A stretch of DNA of 43,535 bases, taken from Flavobacteriales bacterium. GTDB lineage: Bacteria > Bacteroidota > Bacteroidia > Flavobacteriales > Crocinitomicaceae. The translations under genes and the position numbers were made by a program. A model generated the notes under the pieces. It worked only from the letters and a program-made list of their open reading frames with translations, was not told where the DNA came from and did no database searches. The stretch spans positions 1 to 43,535 of the forward strand of contig CANCEQ010000004.1 of assembly GCA_947375085.1 (NCBI GenBank), written 5' to 3'. Positions 41,655-43,535 of this stretch are shown here, piece by piece; within the stretch, counting starts at the first letter, position 1; each line of letters starts with the position of its first letter.

Positions 41655-43535
41655 ATATTTTTCCTCTTTCCCCGAAGGCATCTCTTCCACCTTCTAATGT
41701 TTTCATACTAATTTCTTTCCAATCTAATTCAGATTTCAACCCATAAATACACTTTAATTTATTAGAAAATGGATTTCCAGTTAATGTAAAATATTGATTC
41801 ATATCATGTAGTCTATAAATAGAGTTGTAAGGTAAAGTCCTTACCGCAATATTAGCATCATGAGTAGCAATAACGACTTTTTTTCCAAGTAAAGCTTTTT
41901 CTTTCAGTAAAGGAACAATTACATCATTTATGTAATCATTACCCAAACTTTTTTCAGGTTCATCTATCAAATAAATTTCTTTATCTTCAAGTAATTCTTT
42001 TTGTAATAATACCATTGAAGATTCTCCATTTGAGGGATTATATTTTTGATTATTAAGAGTGAAATGCTTATAAAATAAAAGTAAATCACTTAAACCTGAA
42101 ATTGTATTAATATTTTCAATATCATTTAACATTGTGATTTTTTCAAATAAATCATGGGAATAAATGTGCTTAGAAATTATTTTAATAACATTCGTAAATT
42201 CTTTTTGTGGTCTTTTATTTACATTTTTTACTGGAGAATAATTACTATCTGTAATTGAGCCATTTTGAGTAAATAAATTGGTCTGACAATATAATTCCCC
42301 TTTATAACCTAAACTACCAACAGGAGTAATAATCGGATTTATTTGAATATTTATATTACTTAAAATTTTATCAACTGATCTTGCAATTTTTATCCTATTA
42401 TTTGCATAATTAGCAAAACCAGTTTCTAAAGGTTTTACGGGTAAACCTGTTTTTTTTGATATTTCAATTTGAATAACATTAACTATATTATTTAGTAAAT
42501 CTATACTCTTAGATTCTATAAACTTGTTTTCTGTTTCAGTTAATAATTTTGAAATTATTAATTCAAAAATATCGTTTAACTGGTTAATCAAATCATCTTC
42601 AATAAATTCTTTTATTTTGTCGTGTTCAGTAATATAATCTCTGAATTTTCTAAATTCTGAAAACACAGAAAAAACTTCTTCTAATTTTCTACTATATTGT
42701 TGTTCATCAATTTTAGCAATTTCTTTAATTTTTAATTTTTTAGAGATTTTATTTGTTTCTTCTGATGAAAAGTGAAGTGAATATTTCGACAAACTCGTAA
42801 TCTCTTTTTCAGTAGCATTTCTTATAAATGAAATTTCATCTTCACATTCATCTATTTCATAATCAATACAATTTGCTTGAAATGAATTTCCTTTAATATC
42901 AAAGACATCTCCTAAATGAATATCGTTTGATTTATAGACATTTGTTTTAAACCCCTTATTATTGTAATATTTAGATAGTGAATCTAAAATATCTGTTTTA
43001 CCTGTACCTTTTGATCCAAAAAGTATATTTATATCATTGTAAATATCAATTTTAATCATTTCTGCAACAGTGAATGGCACAAGTTCAATACTTTCCTTTA
43101 CTTTTTTATTTAATAAGGTATTTATTGTTATCTCATCTTTTTCCAATAACAAACAGAATTGCTCGTAGCTTTCAACTGGTAATCTTAATTCAGGTAGATT
43201 TTTTGAATCACTTATATAGTTATTCCAGTTTTGTACATCCGATCCATAAATTGAATTATGTCCGTGGCTAATAAAAATACCAGCCGAAATTGAGTTTGAG
43301 GCTTCTTTAAGTATCCTTTTAGGATTTGAAACAGATTTACTTAATAACTCTATTTCTTCATCACCTAAATTTGGACTTTTCCCAAAATAATGGGCAATAT
43401 AAATACAATCCAAATCATCAAAACATTCAACAGTCTCCTTAATTGAAATTGTGAAAGTATCGGGATTTTTATCTTGTAATATACTGGTTACTTTTTTATC
43501 AAAAGCCTCATAGTTTTTAGGATTTACAATGACAA
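41644..43535 (-). CDS. PHP-domain plus ABC-type ATPase, defence-like (5' partial)
   Basis: The frame stays open beyond 43413 to the window edge, with sensible codons (VIVNPKNYEAFDKKVTS ... LDCIYIAHYFGKSP), so the start lies outside. The visible part has a PHP-like segment (GIFISHGHNSIYGSDVQNW), then an ATPase with Walker A GSKGTGKTDILDSL, a long coiled-coil insertion, a signature NPSNGESSMVLLQKELL and Walker B EIYLIDEPEKSLGND, with VVIATHDANIAVRTL. This PHP-ATPase layout is like the TrlF-type family found in defence islands. It probably senses invading nucleic acid and acts with the small downstream protein; the function is not shown here. Confidence 0.75.
   Translation of the reverse strand, partial: VIVNPKNYEAFDKKVTSILQDKNPDTFTISIKETVECFDDLDCIYIAHYFGKSPNLGDEEIELLSKSVSNPKRILKEASNSISAGIFISHGHNSIYGSDVQNWNNYISDSKNLPELRLPVESYEQFCLLLEKDEITINTLLNKKVKESIELVPFTVAEMIKIDIYNDINILFGSKGTGKTDILDSLSKYYNNKGFKTNVYKSNDIHLGDVFDIKGNSFQANCIDYEIDECEDEISFIRNATEKEITSLSKYSLHFSSEETNKISKKLKIKEIAKIDEQQYSRKLEEVFSVFSEFRKFRDYITEHDKIKEFIEDDLINQLNDIFELIISKLLTETENKFIESKSIDLLNNIVNVIQIEISKKTGLPVKPLETGFANYANNRIKIARSVDKILSNINIQINPIITPVGSLGYKGELYCQTNLFTQNGSITDSNYSPVKNVNKRPQKEFTNVIKIISKHIYSHDLFEKITMLNDIENINTISGLSDLLLFYKHFTLNNQKYNPSNGESSMVLLQKELLEDKEIYLIDEPEKSLGNDYINDVIVPLLKEKALLGKKVVIATHDANIAVRTLPYNSIYRLHDMNQYFTLTGNPFSNKLKCIYGLKSELDWKEISMKTLEGGRDAFGERGKIYGN

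Overview
The window is AT-rich bacterial DNA, most likely from a Bacteroidota genome of flavobacterial type. The reasons are a cell-surface protein with a type IX secretion C-terminal domain at the left edge, a TAnnTTTG-type -7 promoter box before the tRNAs, a TonB-dependent receptor, and a PepSY-like protein. The genus cannot be fixed from the sequence alone.

Layout. 1-5036 is core chromosome: a T9SS repeat protein (cut by the window edge), mutS, tRNA-Gly(GCC) and tRNA-Leu(TAA). 5022-10944 is a small, very AT-rich integrative island in the 3' end of tRNA-Leu. It is bounded by a 15-bp direct repeat and carries a tyrosine integrase, an XRE regulator with a palindromic operator candidate, a secreted protein with a TonB-like C-terminal domain, a small unknown protein, a HTH protein and a putative phage/plasmid-type replication initiator. 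To its right is a second integration module: a large serine recombinase, a small partner gene, a helically phased array of ten TGATG-like pentamers and a small HTH protein. The recombinase frame runs antisense through a terminator and the tRNA-Leu repeat, which suggests two nested integration events at one tRNA locus.

13549-23442 looks like ordinary accessory chromosome, nearly all on the minus strand: a TonB receptor/MFS/CrcB operon; the fused remains of a second MFS and TonB-receptor pair; a COG4705-like membrane protein, PAP2 phosphatase, Omp85-like outer-membrane protein, PepSY-like protein and an OmpR-type two-component system.

24057-41290 is the most interesting part: about 17 kb of tightly packed plus-strand genes in three terminator-bounded blocks. 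Block A has a HTH protein (paralogous to the one at 13222), small membrane proteins, a transglutaminase-like cysteine peptidase and a 242-residue beta-rich protein followed by a strong terminator (capsid candidate). Block B has further beta-rich proteins, coiled-coil and annexin-like repeat proteins, a lysis-like cassette (amidase, L,D-transpeptidase-like enzyme, holin-like and two-membrane coiled-coil proteins) and a lysine-rich basic protein. Block C has an adenine-type DNA methyltransferase, a MoxR-like AAA+ ATPase with a VWA-like partner, and a RadA/RecA-like ATPase. I see no terminase, portal, tail, relaxase or conjugation gene. The best reading is an integrated tailless (jelly-roll capsid, possibly membrane-containing) virus or virus-derived element; this is an inference that needs structure prediction.

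At the right edge, on the minus strand, lie a partial PHP-plus-ABC-type ATPase and a small partner, resembling a defence gene pair.
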